A stretch of DNA of 64,000 bases from Paracraurococcus lichenis (GCF_030657435.1 NZ_JAUTWS010000002.1:1-64000), one strand, 5' to 3'; shown: positions 23,663 through 34,052, counted from the first letter of the stretch. Notes: generated from the sequence alone by a model not told the origin. Translations and numbers: made by a program.

Positions 23663-25354
23663 ATGGACGGGTTTGTCACCGAGACGATGCTGGATGAGGG
23701 CGAGGGTGAGGTGCGGGTTTCCCGCCCGCTCGGCGCGCCTGCCTTCGAGGCGCTGGTCGCCCGCGTCCCGGCCGAGGACCTGCCGAGCTGGGAAGAGACC
23801 GAGAACACGGACGAGGGCGAGGACGCGCCCGAGGACCTGGCCGGGGCCGAGGATGCCGAGGAGGATGCCGAGGCTGCGCCGGCGACCGCCGAGGCCGCGA
23901 CGCCGGCCGCCGGCAATGTGGACGAGGCCTCGCTCGGCCGGACCGACGACCCTGTCCGCATGTTCCTGCGCGAGGCCTCGCGCACGGAACTGCTGACGCG
24001 CGAGCAGGAAGTGGCGCTCGCCCAGCGGATCGAGGCCGGGCGCGAGGCCATGCTGGGCGCGCTCGCCGCCTGCCCGGCGACGCGCGCGACCCTGACGGAG
24101 TGGCGGGATGCCGTCGCCGGCGGCAAGCTGCCGCTGCGCGACCTGGTCGAGCTCGAGGCCATGGCCGCCGCCGCCGAGGCGCCGGCCGAGACCGAGGAGG
24201 GCGAGGCTGCCGAGGGCACGCTCGACCAGCGGCTGCGGCCGGAGATCCTGACGGCCTTCGAGGCGGTGCTGGCCAGCACCGGCGGGCCGGTCGAGCAGGC
24301 CGGGCTGATCGCCGCGCTGCGGCTGCGCGCCGACCGGATCGAGGGGCTGATGGAAGCGGTGCGCGGCGCGCACCGGCGCATGACCGGGCTCGACGGCCGC
24401 GCGCTGCGGCTGGCGATGGCGGCCAAGGTGAGCCGCGAGGACTTCCTGAAGCAGTGGGATGCCGGCGAGGCGGGCGTGGCGAAGCTGGCCACGAAGCTCA
24501 AGGCCGCCGGCGCCGAGCTGAAGGAGATCCGCGCGGCGGTGGCCGCGATTGAGGCCGAGGCGAGCCTGCCCGCGCCGGAGCTGCGCCGCCTGCATGCGGA
24601 GATGAGCCGCGGCGAGCGCGACATGCGCCGCGCCAAGGAGGAGCTGACGCGGGCCAACCTGCGGCTGGTGGTGCACATCGCCCGCAAGTACCGCAACCGC
24701 GGCCTGCTGCTGGGCGACCTGATCCAGGAGGGCAATATCGGCCTGATGCGCGCGGTCGAGAAGTTCGACTGGCGCAAGGGCTTCAAGTTCTCCACCTATG
24801 CCACCTGGTGGGTGCGGCAGGCCATGACGCGGGCCATCGCCGACCAGGCGCGGACCATCCGCGTGCCGGTGCACATGGCCGAGACGGCGTCGAAGATCGC
24901 CCGGCTCGGCCGCATCCTGGCGCACCGGACGGGCCGCGAGCCGACGGCGGAGGAACTGGCCCAGCGGCTCGGCGTGCCGACGGAGAAGGTGAAGTCGGTG
25001 CAGGGGATCGTGCGCGAGCCCGTCAGCCTCGACACGCCGATCGGCGAGGAGGATGACGGCCGCCTCGGCGACCTGATCGAGGACCGCAACGCCGTCCATC
25101 CCTTCGAGGCGGTGGCGCGCTCGGGCCTGCGGGAGGCGGCGGCGCGCGTGCTCTCCGACCTGACGCCGCGCGAGGAGCGGATCCTGCGCATGCGCTTCGG
25201 CATCGGCATGGAGCGCGACCACACGCTCGAGGAGGTCGGCAAAACCTTCAACGTGACGCGGGAGCGCATCCGGCAGATCGAGGCCAAGGCGCTGAAGAAG
25301 CTGCAGAACGGCCAGCGCGGCCGGGCGCTGCGGAGCTACCTCGACCGGGCCTGA
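23663..25354 (+). CDS. RpoD-like sigma-70 factor without region 1.1
   Basis: This is a sigma-70 family factor of 563 residues. After a short front and an acidic stretch (about 43-75) come region 1.2 ([14 protein letters not shown], about 94-127), a non-conserved region of about 190 residues, region 2 (about 322-400, [21 protein letters not shown] and [20 protein letters not shown]), region 3 and region 4 (about 495-555, [17 protein letters not shown]). The DNA-contacting residues are those of a primary sigma factor. The region 1.1 domain of housekeeping RpoD is missing, so it may be a second, group-2-like copy. AGGAG at 23647-23651 fits GTG 23660 or ATG 23663. Confidence 0.82.
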   Translation: MDGFVTETMLDEGEGEVRVSRPLGAPAFEALVARVPAEDLPSWEETENTDEGEDAPEDLAGAEDAEEDAEAAPATAEAATPAAGNVDEASLGRTDDPVRMFLREASRTELLTREQEVALAQRIEAGREAMLGALAACPATRATLTEWRDAVAGGKLPLRDLVELEAMAAAAEAPAETEEGEAAEGTLDQRLRPEILTAFEAVLASTGGPVEQAGLIAALRLRADRIEGLMEAVRGAHRRMTGLDGRALRLAMAAKVSREDFLKQWDAGEAGVAKLATKLKAAGAELKEIRAAVAAIEAEASLPAPELRRLHAEMSRGERDMRRAKEELTRANLRLVVHIARKYRNRGLLLGDLIQEGNIGLMRAVEKFDWRKGFKFSTYATWWVRQAMTRAIADQARTIRVPVHMAETASKIARLGRILAHRTGREPTAEELAQRLGVPTEKVKSVQGIVREPVSLDTPIGEEDDGRLGDLIEDRNAVHPFEAVARSGLREAAARVLSDLTPREERILRMRFGIGMERDHTLEEVGKTFNVTRERIRQIEAKALKKLQNGQRGRALRSYLDRA

Positions 25355-25376
25355 GCCGGGAGGGGCTGGGATGGGG

Positions 25377-25404
25377 AAGGGGCGGTCCGCAGGGGCCGCC
25401 CCTT
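25377..25404. terminator. Bidirectional intrinsic terminator
   Basis: AAGGGGCGGTCC (25377-25388) pairs with GGGCCGCCCCTT (25393-25404) around GCAG, followed by TTT. It lies between the convergent sigma factor and symporter genes and has A on one side and T on the other, so it can serve both. Confidence 0.8.
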
Positions 25405-25415
25405 TTTCCTGCCCG

Positions 25416-26711
25416 CTACTCCGCCGCCCGCGCCGGGGCGAAGCCTTCCTGGTCGCTCGCCGCGTCGGCGACGTCCTCGGGCTCCGGCCGCATCTCACCC
25501 TCCCACTTCCCGACCACCGCCGTCGCCAGCGAGTTGCCGATGACGTTAGTCGCCGACCGGCCCATATCGAGGAACTGGTCGATGCCGATGATCAGCAGCA
25601 GCCCGGCCTCGGGGATGTTGAAGGTGGTGAGCGTCGCGGCGATGACGACGAGCGAGGCCCGCGGCACCCCGGCCATGCCCTTGCTGGTCAGCATCAGCAG
25701 CAGCAGCATGGTCGCCTGCTGGCCCCAGGAGAGCTCGATGTTGTAAGCCTGCGCGATGAAGATGGTCGCGAAGGTGCAGTACATCATCGAGCCGTCGAGG
25801 TTGAAGGAATAGCCGAGCGGCAGGACGAAGCTGATGACCTTGCGGCTGACCGGGAAGCGGACGAGCTGTTCCATGAGCTGCGGATAGGCCGCCTCGCTGC
25901 TCGCGGTGCTGAAGGCCAGCAGGAAGGGCTGGCGGATCAGGCTGATCAGCTCGAAGACCCTGGTGCCGAAGATCAGGAAGCCGACGGCCGCGAGCAGGCA
26001 CCAGAGGATGGCGAGGCCGAGATAGAACTCGCCGACGAAGACGCCGTAGGTGAGGAGGATGCCGAGGCCCTGGGTGGTGATGATGGCGGCCATGGAGGCG
26101 AAGACCGCGACCGGCGCCAGCAGCATGATGTAGCCCGTCAGCTTCAGGATGACGTGGCTCACCTCCTCGGTCCAGGCGACGACCGTTTTCGCCTTCTCCC
26201 CGAGCGCGGCGCAGGCGACGCCGAAGAAGATGGAGAAGACGACGATCTGCAGGATCTCGTTCTGCGCCATCGCCTCGAAGACCGAGCGCGGCACGAGATG
26301 CGTGACGAAATCCTTCAGGGAGAGGGAGGCAGTGCCGATGCCGCTGCTGGCCTGCGTGTCCGGCAGCGGCAGGTCGAGGCTGGCGCCGGGCTGCAGGATG
26401 TTCACCAGCACCAGCCCCAGCAGCAGCGAGACGACCGAGGCGCTGACGAACCAGAGCATGGCCTTGCCGCCGATGCGCCCGACCGCCCCGACATCGCCCA
26501 TATGCGCGACGCCGACCACGAGGGTCGAGAAGACCAGCGGCGCGATGATCATCTTGATCAGCCGCAGGAAGATGTCGGTGATGAGCGAGATGTAGCCGGC
26601 GATCGCCTTGGCCACGCCCGGATCGGGCCACATGGCATGGCAGGCCGCGCCGACGGCGATGCCGGCGATCATGCCGAGCATGATGAGGATCGTGAGCCGC
26701 TGCGTCCGCAT
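25416..26711 (-). CDS. Dicarboxylate/amino acid:cation symporter (DctA/GltP family)
   Basis: This 431-residue inner-membrane sodium- or proton-coupled symporter has about eight membrane helices plus two re-entrant loops. The family's serine-rich hairpin is AFSTASSEAAYP, and the substrate motif appears as YSFNLDGSMMY. Near the end, FLDMGRSATNVIGN matches the helix that ligates the substrate carboxylates. It probably imports C4-dicarboxylates or glutamate, and the exact choice cannot be read. The last 30 residues are an acidic cytoplasmic tail. Confidence 0.88.
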   Translation of the reverse strand: MRTQRLTILIMLGMIAGIAVGAACHAMWPDPGVAKAIAGYISLITDIFLRLIKMIIAPLVFSTLVVGVAHMGDVGAVGRIGGKAMLWFVSASVVSLLLGLVLVNILQPGASLDLPLPDTQASSGIGTASLSLKDFVTHLVPRSVFEAMAQNEILQIVVFSIFFGVACAALGEKAKTVVAWTEEVSHVILKLTGYIMLLAPVAVFASMAAIITTQGLGILLTYGVFVGEFYLGLAILWCLLAAVGFLIFGTRVFELISLIRQPFLLAFSTASSEAAYPQLMEQLVRFPVSRKVISFVLPLGYSFNLDGSMMYCTFATIFIAQAYNIELSWGQQATMLLLLMLTSKGMAGVPRASLVVIAATLTTFNIPEAGLLLIIGIDQFLDMGRSATNVIGNSLATAVVGKWEGEMRPEPEDVADAASDQEGFAPARAAE

Positions 26712-26804
26712 GCGCCGCCCTCCTTGCCTCCCGGCGGCGCCGGGAACAACCCTGGATCGGAGGGTTAGCGCCGGCGGCCGCGCCGGGTTTCGCGGCCGCG
26801 TGAC

Positions 26805-28103
26805 CTATCGTTCTGGGCCGCCCCGCTCGAAGCGCGCCCGATCCTCGGGCGCGAGGCGGACGGTGACGTGGATGGCATCGTCATGGTCCTGCCGGCCCGT
26901 GACCTCGCCATGTGCGTAGAGCCAGGCGAGCCGCGCGCCCTCGGCGGCCGGGATGTCGTAGCCGACCGTCACCATGCCCTCCGAGAGCCGCGTGTCGATC
27001 GCCTCGAGCAGCGTCCCGAGCCCCTCGCCGGTGAGGGCGGAGGCGGCGATGGCGCCGGGCCGGCCCTGCAGTTGCGCGACGCCGCCCAGCAGGTCGGCCT
27101 TGTTCAGCACCTCGACCAGGCGGTTCTGCCAGCCTTCCTCCAGCATGCCGTCCTTCGCCATGCCCTCCAGCACCGCGAGGACATCGGCGCGCTGCGCCTC
27201 CGAATCCGGCGAGGCGGCGTCGCGGACATGCAGGATGACGTCGGCCTCCGAGACCTCCTCGAGCGTCGCGCGGAAGGCGGCGACCAGCTCGGTCGGCAGC
27301 TCGCTGATGAAGCCGACCGTATCGGAGAGGATGACGCGGCGGCCGGAGGGCAGGTCGAGCGCCCGCAGGGTCGGGTCGAGCGTGGCGAAGAGCTGGTCCT
27401 CCGCCGTCACCGTCGCGCCGGTCAGCCGGTTGAACAGGGTGGACTTGCCGGCATTGGTGTAACCGACGAGGGCGACGACCGGGAAGGGCACCCGCTCGCG
27501 CGCCCGGCGGTGCAGGCCGCGGGTGCGGCGCACCTCCTCGAGTTCGGAGCGGATGCGGGCGAGGCGGTCGCCGATCAGCCGCCGGTCGGCCTCGATCTGG
27601 GTCTCGCCGGGGCCGCCGAGGAAGCCGAAGCCGCCGCGCTGCCGGCCCAGATGGGTCCAGGACCGCACCAGCCGGCTGCGCTGGTACTGCAGATGCGCGA
27701 GCTCGACCTGCAGCGCGCCCTCCCGCGTCCGCGCCCGCTCGCCGAAGATGTCGAGGATGAGGCCGGTGCGGTCGATGACCTTGCAGCCCCACTCGCGCTC
27801 GAGGTTGCGTTGCTGGACCGGCGTCAGCGCCGCATCCACCACGGCGAGCTCGACGCGCGCCGCCGCGACGGCCTCCTTCAGCGCCGCGACCTGGCCGCTG
27901 CCGAGCAGCGTCGCCGGCCGCGGGTCGCGCAGCGGCACCACGGCGCGGTGGACGATGTCGAGGCCGATGGCATGGGCGAGTTCGACCGCTTCCGCCAGCC
28001 GCGCCTCGGCGCTGCGGGAAGCATGGCTGCCTTCCCAGGGGAGGATGACGGCGGTGCGGGTCGGGGCCGCCGCGGTGTCGTGCAGGCCGTCGCTGTCGCT
28101 CAT
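26805..28103 (-). CDS. hflX: GTPase HflX
   Basis: HflX is a ribosome-associated GTPase that splits stalled 70S ribosomes under stress. The 432-residue protein has the N-terminal HflX domain ([30 protein letters not shown]), the glycine-rich [13 protein letters not shown] near 159-171, then the G domain with G1 GYTNAGKST (about 214-222), DTVGF and NKAD. The start carries the usual short acidic leader. hfq is not adjacent, unlike in many alphaproteobacteria. The stress protein gene 58 bp upstream is on the same strand. Confidence 0.93.
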   Translation of the reverse strand: MSDSDGLHDTAAAPTRTAVILPWEGSHASRSAEARLAEAVELAHAIGLDIVHRAVVPLRDPRPATLLGSGQVAALKEAVAAARVELAVVDAALTPVQQRNLEREWGCKVIDRTGLILDIFGERARTREGALQVELAHLQYQRSRLVRSWTHLGRQRGGFGFLGGPGETQIEADRRLIGDRLARIRSELEEVRRTRGLHRRARERVPFPVVALVGYTNAGKSTLFNRLTGATVTAEDQLFATLDPTLRALDLPSGRRVILSDTVGFISELPTELVAAFRATLEEVSEADVILHVRDAASPDSEAQRADVLAVLEGMAKDGMLEEGWQNRLVEVLNKADLLGGVAQLQGRPGAIAASALTGEGLGTLLEAIDTRLSEGMVTVGYDIPAAEGARLAWLYAHGEVTGRQDHDDAIHVTVRLAPEDRARFERGGPER

Positions 28104-28161
28104 GCTCTGTCCGGGGGCTGGATCGCGGAAGGGGCGGGCGCGCGGCCCGCCCCGGCTGGCA

Positions 28162-29016
28162 TCAGATGTCGCGGCCCTTCTCCCGCGCGGCCTTCGCCGT
28201 GCCGCTGCCAGCGGCGCCGGCCTTGCGCTCGTCCTCCACCTCGACCTCGGTGCGACGGACCGTGTCGCGGATGGTCTCGGTGCGCTCCTCCGCGCTCTTG
28301 CGCAGGCTCACCTCCTCGGTCACCCGCGCCTCCTTGGAGACGACGGCCTCCTCGGCGCGCTCGGTCGCCTCCACCGTGCGGTCCTGGAAGACGGCCTCCT
28401 TGCCCGTCAGCGGCCGATCCACCGGGCGGCGCTCGACCTGCACATGCTCCTCGCGCAGCGTCACCTGCTCCTGCACCGGGGTCTCGACGACATAGCTCCG
28501 GATGCGCACGCGGCCATGGCCGGTCTCCCGCTTGCCGACGCGCAGGCGCTCCTCGACGATCGGGATGCTCGCTTCGTCGGTTGCTGCGCCGAGGCGCTGG
28601 ACATTCGCCGCCGTGCCGCTGGTCGCACGGCCGCTTGCGGTGGCGTCGACGGTGGAGGTGCCGGTGGCGAGCGGCGCGGTCTCCGCCGGGCGCGCCCCGC
28701 CGCCGGTCCAGCCTTCCTGCCGCCAGCTTGCCTCGCGCTGGTCCAGATCGGCGGCGCCGGAGGATTCGAGCACCGAGGCCACCTCCTCGAAGCGGCCATC
28801 CGGCACTTCGGCATGCACGATGCCGCCGCCGCGGCGGAAGCCCTCGTTCACCGTCTCGAGGTCGTCCTGCGGCAGCGAGAGTTGCTGCAGGCGGTGCTGA
28901 TCCGACTGCGCGTTGAACACCTCGCCGCGAACCCCGGGTACGCGTTGCGCCAGATCATAGGCGGCGCGTTCGGCCTCCTGGACGGTGTCGAAATAGGCGG
29001 TGATGGTCCGGGTCAT
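28162..29016 (-). CDS. YsnF/AvaK domain (DUF2382) stress protein
   Basis: The 284-residue protein has an N-terminal alpha/beta domain like general stress protein 17M ([19 protein letters not shown]) and a C-terminal YsnF/AvaK domain from about 150 ([24 protein letters not shown], then repeated [32 protein letters not shown] strands). The family is induced by stress in several bacteria but has no known biochemical activity. It is charged and soluble. It is divergent from ftsH with a 150-bp shared upstream region. Confidence 0.8.
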   Translation of the reverse strand: MTRTITAYFDTVQEAERAAYDLAQRVPGVRGEVFNAQSDQHRLQQLSLPQDDLETVNEGFRRGGGIVHAEVPDGRFEEVASVLESSGAADLDQREASWRQEGWTGGGARPAETAPLATGTSTVDATASGRATSGTAANVQRLGAATDEASIPIVEERLRVGKRETGHGRVRIRSYVVETPVQEQVTLREEHVQVERRPVDRPLTGKEAVFQDRTVEATERAEEAVVSKEARVTEEVSLRKSAEERTETIRDTVRRTEVEVEDERKAGAAGSGTAKAAREKGRDI

Positions 29017-29166
29017 GCAACTCTCCGCGGTAAGAGGCGGGAATGCCGGCGGGTGCCGGCATGCCGCGCCCTAACGGGCGGGGCCGCGCCGCGTTCGTTG
29101 CAGGCTGCGGCGCAGGGCGCGCCGGAACGGCGCCGCCGCCGGCGCATTCCTGGCAGGAGGCGAATC

Positions 29167-31011
29167 GTGGCGCGGGGCGAGATGAACGACCGGAAATTCC
29201 ATATCGGCTACTGGGTGGCGGTGCTGCTCGGGCTCTTCGTCGTGCAGTACATGGTCGCGGTGAACCACCAGGTCGCCAGCATCCCCTACAGCCAGTTCCA
29301 GCAATTGCTGAACGACGGGAAGGTGGCGGAGGTCGGCGTGTCCGACCGCTTCCTGCAGGGCACATTGAAGGAGGCGCTGCCGGGCGGCCAGACGCGCTTC
29401 GCCACCACGCGGGTCGATCCGGAGGTGGCGAAGGAGCTGGAAGGCCACGGCGTCAAATTCAACGGCGAGATCGAGAGCACGCTGTTCCGCGACATCCTGT
29501 CCTGGATCCTGCCGATGCTGCTCTTCGTCGGGGTCTATGTCTGGCTGGGGCGCCGCATGGCGGGCGGCGGCGGGCTGATGCAGATCGGCAAGAGCCGCGC
29601 CCGCGTCTATGTGGAGAGCGACACGAAGACCAGCTTCGCCGATGTCGCCGGGGTGGACGAGGCGAAGGACGAGTTGCGGGAGGTGGTGGACTTCCTGCGC
29701 GATCCCGGCCGCTACGGTCGCCTCGGTGGCCGCATGCCCAAGGGCGTGCTGCTGGTCGGCCCGCCTGGCACCGGCAAGACGCTGCTGGCCCGCGCCGTGG
29801 CCGGGGAGGCGAAGGTCGCCTTCCTCTCCATCTCCGGTGCCGAGTTCGTCGAAATGTTCGTCGGCGTCGGCGCCGCCCGGGTGCGCGACCTCTTCGAGCA
29901 GGCGCGCGGCAAGGCGCCGGCCATCATCTTCATCGACGAGCTCGACGCACTCGGCCGCGCCCGCGGCCTGGGCGGCGCCTATGGCGGCGTGAACAGCGAG
30001 GCCGAGCAGACGCTGAACCAGCTTCTGGTTGAAATGGACGGCTTCGATTCCCGCGCGGGCCTGGTGATCCTGGCCGCCACCAACCGGCCGGAGATCCTGG
30101 ACCCCGCCCTGCTGCGCGCCGGCCGCTTCGACCGGCAGGTGCTGGTGGACCGGCCCGACCGCGCCGGCCGCGTGCAGATCCTGAACGTGCACCTGAAGCG
30201 GGTGCGGCTGGCGCCGGAGGTCTCGCCGGAGCAGATCGCCGCGCTGACGCCCGGCTTCACCGGCGCCGACCTCGCCAACCTTGTGAACGAGGCGACGCTG
30301 CTGGCGACGCGCCGCGGCGCCGAGGCGGTCTCCATGGCCGACTTCAACAATGCGGTGGAGCGGATCGTCGCCGGGCTCGAGAAGCGCAACCGGCTGCTGA
30401 ACAGCCATGAGCGCGAGATCGTCGCCTATCACGAGATGGGTCATGCGCTGGTCGCCATGGCGCTGCCGGGGACCGACCCGGTGCACAAGGTCTCCATCAT
30501 CCCGCGCGGCATCGGCGCGCTCGGCTACACCATCCAGCGCCCGACCGAGGACCGCTTCCTCATGACGCGGGAGGAGCTGGAGCGGAAGATGATGGTGCTG
30601 CTGGGCGGCCGCGCGGCGGAGCTGGTGGTGTTCAACCATCTCTCGACCGGCGCGGCGGACGACCTGCAGCGCGTCACCGACATCGCCCGCGGCATGGTCA
30701 CGCGCTACGGCATGTCGGAGACGCTCGGCAGCGTGACCTATGAGCGCGACCCGCGCTCCATGCTCGCCGGCCCGAATGCGCTGCCCGGCGGGCCGCGCGA
30801 GCACGATTACGGCCCGGCCGCGGGCGATGCGATCGATGCCGAGGTGCGCCGGATCGTGGACGGCGCGCTGGAGCGGACGGTGGCGCTGCTGCGGGAGCGG
30901 CGCGAGGCGCTGGAACGCACGGCGCGAAGGCTGCTGGAAGTGGAGACGCTGGACGAGGCGGAGCTGTCGCGGCTGGCGGGGGCGGCGCCGGTGCAGAAGG
31001 CGGCGGAGTAG
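29167..31011 (+). CDS. ftsH: ATP-dependent zinc metalloprotease FtsH
   Basis: FtsH is a membrane-anchored AAA+ protease that degrades damaged membrane proteins and regulators. Two membrane segments (about 13-33 and 112-132) flank a periplasmic domain. Walker A GPPGTGKT is at about 198-205, Walker [13 protein letters not shown] follows, then the second region of homology [20 protein letters not shown], and the zinc site HEMGH at about 422-426. The 614-residue length is normal. The GTG at 29167 has AGGAGG 6 bases upstream. The ATG at 29182 is too far from it. Alphaproteobacteria may have two FtsH copies, so this may not be the only one. Confidence 0.93.
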   Translation: MARGEMNDRKFHIGYWVAVLLGLFVVQYMVAVNHQVASIPYSQFQQLLNDGKVAEVGVSDRFLQGTLKEALPGGQTRFATTRVDPEVAKELEGHGVKFNGEIESTLFRDILSWILPMLLFVGVYVWLGRRMAGGGGLMQIGKSRARVYVESDTKTSFADVAGVDEAKDELREVVDFLRDPGRYGRLGGRMPKGVLLVGPPGTGKTLLARAVAGEAKVAFLSISGAEFVEMFVGVGAARVRDLFEQARGKAPAIIFIDELDALGRARGLGGAYGGVNSEAEQTLNQLLVEMDGFDSRAGLVILAATNRPEILDPALLRAGRFDRQVLVDRPDRAGRVQILNVHLKRVRLAPEVSPEQIAALTPGFTGADLANLVNEATLLATRRGAEAVSMADFNNAVERIVAGLEKRNRLLNSHEREIVAYHEMGHALVAMALPGTDPVHKVSIIPRGIGALGYTIQRPTEDRFLMTREELERKMMVLLGGRAAELVVFNHLSTGAADDLQRVTDIARGMVTRYGMSETLGSVTYERDPRSMLAGPNALPGGPREHDYGPAAGDAIDAEVRRIVDGALERTVALLRERREALERTARRLLEVETLDEAELSRLAGAAPVQKAAE

Positions 31012-31035
31012 CGAGGGAGGCTCTGCCTCCCTCGC
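31011..31035 (+). terminator. Hairpin touching the ftsH stop codon
   Basis: GCGAGGGAGGC (31011-31021) and GCCTCCCTCGC (31025-31035) are perfect complements around TCT. The stem begins on the last base of the ftsH TAG. There is no U tract. With the next hairpin it separates ftsH from a convergent gene. Confidence 0.6.
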
Positions 31036-31045
31036 GCTCACCCCG

Positions 31046-31066
31046 CCAAGGGCTTAAGGCCCTTGG
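31046..31066. terminator. Second ftsH-side hairpin
   Basis: CCAAGGGC (31046-31053) pairs with GCCCTTGG (31059-31066) around TTAAG. It lies 12 bp before the stop of the convergent binding-protein gene and may terminate both transcripts. Confidence 0.6.
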
Positions 31067-31077
31067 AACCCGGGAGT

Positions 31078-31899
31078 TTACGCCAGCGGCGCTACGGAGA
31101 GGCCGCGGACCTTGTGCTTCGCGATGAACTCCGCGACCAGGCCGCTGCGCTTGGCGTCCTCCACGAAGTCGCGCAGCCAGGCGAAGCCGGCCTCGTTCGG
31201 CTTCGGCGTGCCGATCGCCTGCTGCACCGCCATGAACTGGCCATCCAGGATCCGCGCGCCCGGCTGCGCCTCGACATCCGTCAGCAGGCCGGGGCGGAGA
31301 CCGGCATAGACCTCGCCCTTGTCTTCCATGAATTTCTTGAAGGCCGCGCTGCCGCCGCCCGGCACCAGCACGAGCTGCGCCTGCTTGATGTTCCGCTCCA
31401 GCCACAGCGTATAGGCGGCACCCGCGCCGGAGTAGATGCGCAGGTCCGGCCGATCCACCTCCGCGATGCTGGTGATGGCGGAGCCGCCGGGGACCAGGTA
31501 GGTCGCCTCGATCTCGCAATAGGCCGCGGTGAAGCTGATCTTCGCGGCGCGCTGCGGCTCCGCGCCGATATTGGCGATGTCCCAGGCGCCGCTCTCGGCG
31601 GCATCGGCGATCTCGTTCGGCCGCGCATAGGGCACCAGCTTGAGCGGCACGCCGAGCCGCTGCGCGATGGTGCGCGCCATGTCGGGCGAGACGCCCTCCG
31701 GCTCCCCCTCCGGCGTCTTGCCGGTGACGAGCAGGAAATTGCCCATGTTGATGGCGGCGCGGAGCACGCCGGTGGGCGCGAGCTGGGAGACGACCTCAGG
31801 GGACATGCGCGGGGTTCCGTCGGGGCGAGGGGCTTGGGCAGCGGCGGGGGTGGCCAGGGCGGCGCCCATGGCCGCCAGCAGCGCGCGGCGTCGCAGCAT
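31078..31899 (-). CDS. Amino-acid-type ABC transporter substrate-binding protein
   Basis: This 273-residue periplasmic binding protein is of the SBP_bac_3 family. The signal peptide is MLRRRALLAAMGAALATPAAAQA. The opening LAPTGVLRAAINMGNFLLV and GVSPDMARTIAQRLGVPLKLVPY are the usual first lobe. FTAAYCEIEATYLV and FKKFMEDKGEVYAGLRPGL follow. No permease or ATPase gene is adjacent, so it is an orphan receptor or part of a dispersed system. It converges on ftsH. Confidence 0.83.
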   Translation of the reverse strand: MLRRRALLAAMGAALATPAAAQAPRPDGTPRMSPEVVSQLAPTGVLRAAINMGNFLLVTGKTPEGEPEGVSPDMARTIAQRLGVPLKLVPYARPNEIADAAESGAWDIANIGAEPQRAAKISFTAAYCEIEATYLVPGGSAITSIAEVDRPDLRIYSGAGAAYTLWLERNIKQAQLVLVPGGGSAAFKKFMEDKGEVYAGLRPGLLTDVEAQPGARILDGQFMAVQQAIGTPKPNEAGFAWLRDFVEDAKRSGLVAEFIAKHKVRGLSVAPLA

Positions 31900-32031
31900 G
31901 CGCCCTCCCTCCGTTCCCTTCGGCGCCGATTGGATCGCGCCGGGCGAGGCCGGTCAAGCGCGGGCGTCCGCGCTTGTGGTGCCCGGCGAAGCGGGACAAG
32001 CTCGCCCGGCGCAGGATCGGGGGAGGTGACC

Positions 32032-32922
32032 ATGCGGCTCGGCGTCATGCTGCCACTGGGCGACATCGGCGGCGATCCCGCCGCCGTCAGGGACTTCGCG
32101 CTGGCGGCCGAGGCGATCGGCTTCACCAATCTCGGCCTGCCGGACCATGTCCTGTCGGGCCGGCCGGGGCAGGGCGAGCAGGCCGCGCTCTCGACCGGCC
32201 TCTACCACGACCCTTTCGTCTGCTTCGGCTACCTTGCGGCGCTCTGCCGCCCGACCACCGAATTCTCGACCCAGGTGCTGATCCTGCCGCAGCGCCAGGC
32301 GGCGCTGGTGGCGAAGCAGGCAGCCTGCCTCGACGTGCTGTGCAACGGCCGCTTCCGCCTTGGCATCGGTGTCGGCTGGAACCCGGTGGAGTTCACCGGC
32401 CTGAACGAGGAGTTCCACACCCGCGGCCGCCGCTCCGCCGAGCAGGTCGAGGTGATGCAGAAGCTCTGGGCCGAGCCCTTCGTCGATTTCAAGGGCCGGT
32501 ATCACCGCATCGAGGATGCCGGCATCAACCCGCTGCCGGTGCAGCGCCGCATCCCGGTCTGGTTCGGCGGACATGTGGACCAGACGCTGGAGCGCATCGC
32601 CAGCCTCGGCGACGGCTGGATCATGAACGCCTATCCGCCGGGCGAGGCGATCGAGGCGGAACTCGCCAAGCTGCGGCGCCTGACGGAGCAGGCCGGGCGC
32701 GACCCCGCCGCGATCGGGCTGGAGGTCTGGATCTCCGGCGGCGCCGGCGAGGAGGCGTCCTGGCGGAGCGAGGCGGTCTATTGGAAGCGACTGGGTGCGA
32801 CGCATCTGACGCTGACCAATACCTTCAACCGCCGCCACCACCGCCGGATCGCCGGGCGCAGCGCGGCGGAGCATCTGGATGTGCTCAGGCGCTTCCACGG
32901 CGCGGTCGCGGAGGTGCCGTAG
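32032..32922 (+). CDS. LLM-class flavin/F420-dependent oxidoreductase
   Basis: The 296-residue protein is a luciferase-like TIM-barrel oxidoreductase. Seen are RLGVMLPLGDIGGDP at the start, LCNGRFRLGIGVGWNPVEF (the flavin phosphate loop region, about residue 105) and RIPVWFGGH with DGWIMNAYP. It resembles TIGR03619-type F420 enzymes, but whether it uses F420 or FMN cannot be told. The ATG at 32032 follows GGGAGG with a 5-base gap. It is divergent from the binding protein. The substrate is unknown. Confidence 0.8.
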   Translation: MRLGVMLPLGDIGGDPAAVRDFALAAEAIGFTNLGLPDHVLSGRPGQGEQAALSTGLYHDPFVCFGYLAALCRPTTEFSTQVLILPQRQAALVAKQAACLDVLCNGRFRLGIGVGWNPVEFTGLNEEFHTRGRRSAEQVEVMQKLWAEPFVDFKGRYHRIEDAGINPLPVQRRIPVWFGGHVDQTLERIASLGDGWIMNAYPPGEAIEAELAKLRRLTEQAGRDPAAIGLEVWISGGAGEEASWRSEAVYWKRLGATHLTLTNTFNRRHHRRIAGRSAAEHLDVLRRFHGAVAEVP

Positions 32923-33076
32923 CGGCGCCGGCCCATCGGCGGCTGCGCCATCCTGCAGCGCGGCCTCGGTACGGAGAGCCTTGACATGCCGTTCCGCGGG
33001 TGTTCGACTTGGGCCAAGCGCGCCATCTGCGACTCTGTCCGGCGCAACAAGACTGTCACCAAAGGGGGAAGTCCGC

Positions 33077-33973
33077 ATGCGTTCAAGGAAGACGCTCGCA
33101 GCGTTCGGCCTGCTTGCCGGCCTGCTCTTCGGCACAGCGGCCGAGGCGCAGGGGCAGGCACAGTCCCAGGACATCAAGCTCTATGCCTTCAGCTCCGGCG
33201 CCCTGACGCTCGGCAAGGGCGCGCTGGTCAACCTCGCGCCCATGGAGCCGCAGATCCAGGTGCCGGTCGGCTTCTACGTCGTGCGGCATCCGAAGGGCAC
33301 GGTGCTGTTCGACACCGGCAACAACGACCGCATCATCACCGATCCCAGCTACTGGGGCGCCAGCTTCACCGCCATGAAGCCGGTCAATACGCCGGACGTC
33401 GCCATTGACGCGCAGCTCCGCAAGATCGGCCTCTCGCCCAACGACATCACCTATGTCGTCGTCAGCCACCTGCATCTCGACCACGGCGGCAATGTCGGGA
33501 AGTTCCCGAACTCCACCCTCATCGTGCAGAAGACCGAGGTGCAGAACGCCTTCTGGCCCGAGCCCGGCACCGGCGGCCCCTACATGATCGGCGACGTGCT
33601 GCCGCTGCGGTCCGCCAACACGGACAACCCGAACGCCGTGAAGATGATCCAGCTCAACGGCGACCACGACATCTTCGGCGACGGCACCCTGGTGGTGAAG
33701 CGCTGGGTGGCGCATACGCCCGGCAGCCAGATGATGACGGTGAAGCTGAAGAACACCGGCCTCATCATCCTCACCGGCGACAACGTCTATTTCCGCGAGA
33801 ACGTGGAGAAGAACACCCCGCCGAACATCGCGCTCGCCTACTCCACCACCGGCTTCTTCACGGCCTTCGAGTGGATCCGGCGCATGATGGCGACGGAGAA
33901 CGCCAACTTCTTCACCGCGCACGATCCGGACGCCTTCAAGGCGATGAAGAAGGCGCCGGAATTCTACGACTGA
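33077..33973 (+). CDS. Exported metallo-beta-lactamase-fold hydrolase, N-acyl-homoserine-lactonase-like
   Basis: The 298-residue protein has a Sec signal (residues 1-25, cut after AEA) and a two-metal MBL site: HLHLDHGG (about residue 134), a later His in AHTPGSQ and Asp in LTGDNVYF, and the final His in FTAHDPDAF. The layout resembles the AttM/AiiA-like AHL lactonases, but the protein would be periplasmic, which is unusual for that group. It may open lactones or other esters. The ATG at 33077 follows GGGGGAAG. It is followed by a terminator-like hairpin at 34003. Confidence 0.78.
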   Translation: MRSRKTLAAFGLLAGLLFGTAAEAQGQAQSQDIKLYAFSSGALTLGKGALVNLAPMEPQIQVPVGFYVVRHPKGTVLFDTGNNDRIITDPSYWGASFTAMKPVNTPDVAIDAQLRKIGLSPNDITYVVVSHLHLDHGGNVGKFPNSTLIVQKTEVQNAFWPEPGTGGPYMIGDVLPLRSANTDNPNAVKMIQLNGDHDIFGDGTLVVKRWVAHTPGSQMMTVKLKNTGLIILTGDNVYFRENVEKNTPPNIALAYSTTGFFTAFEWIRRMMATENANFFTAHDPDAFKAMKKAPEFYD

Positions 33974-34002
33974 TCCACGGCCTGCGGCTGGCAGGTTGAA
34001 GG

Positions 34003-34025
34003 GCGCCGGGGCAATGCCTCGGCGC
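34003..34025 (+). terminator. Hairpin after the exported MBL hydrolase
   Basis: GCGCCGGGGC (34003-34012) pairs with GCCTCGGCGC (34016-34025), with one G-U pair, around AAT, followed by TTTCC. Its position argues against upstream starts for the next gene. Confidence 0.6.
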
Positions 34026-34052
34026 TTTCCGTCTGGGGGAAGTTCCGCGTCC

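Noticed and set aside
21415..24795. Very long minus-strand frame (over 1,100 codons)
   Set aside because: It is antisense to M20 and sigma-factor genes, has shadow codon composition, and is a common artefact in high-GC DNA.
27523..29166. Upstream extension of the ftsH frame across hflX and the stress protein
   Set aside because: Those 548 codons are antisense to hflX and the YsnF/AvaK gene. FtsH begins at GTG 29167 with its own ribosome site.
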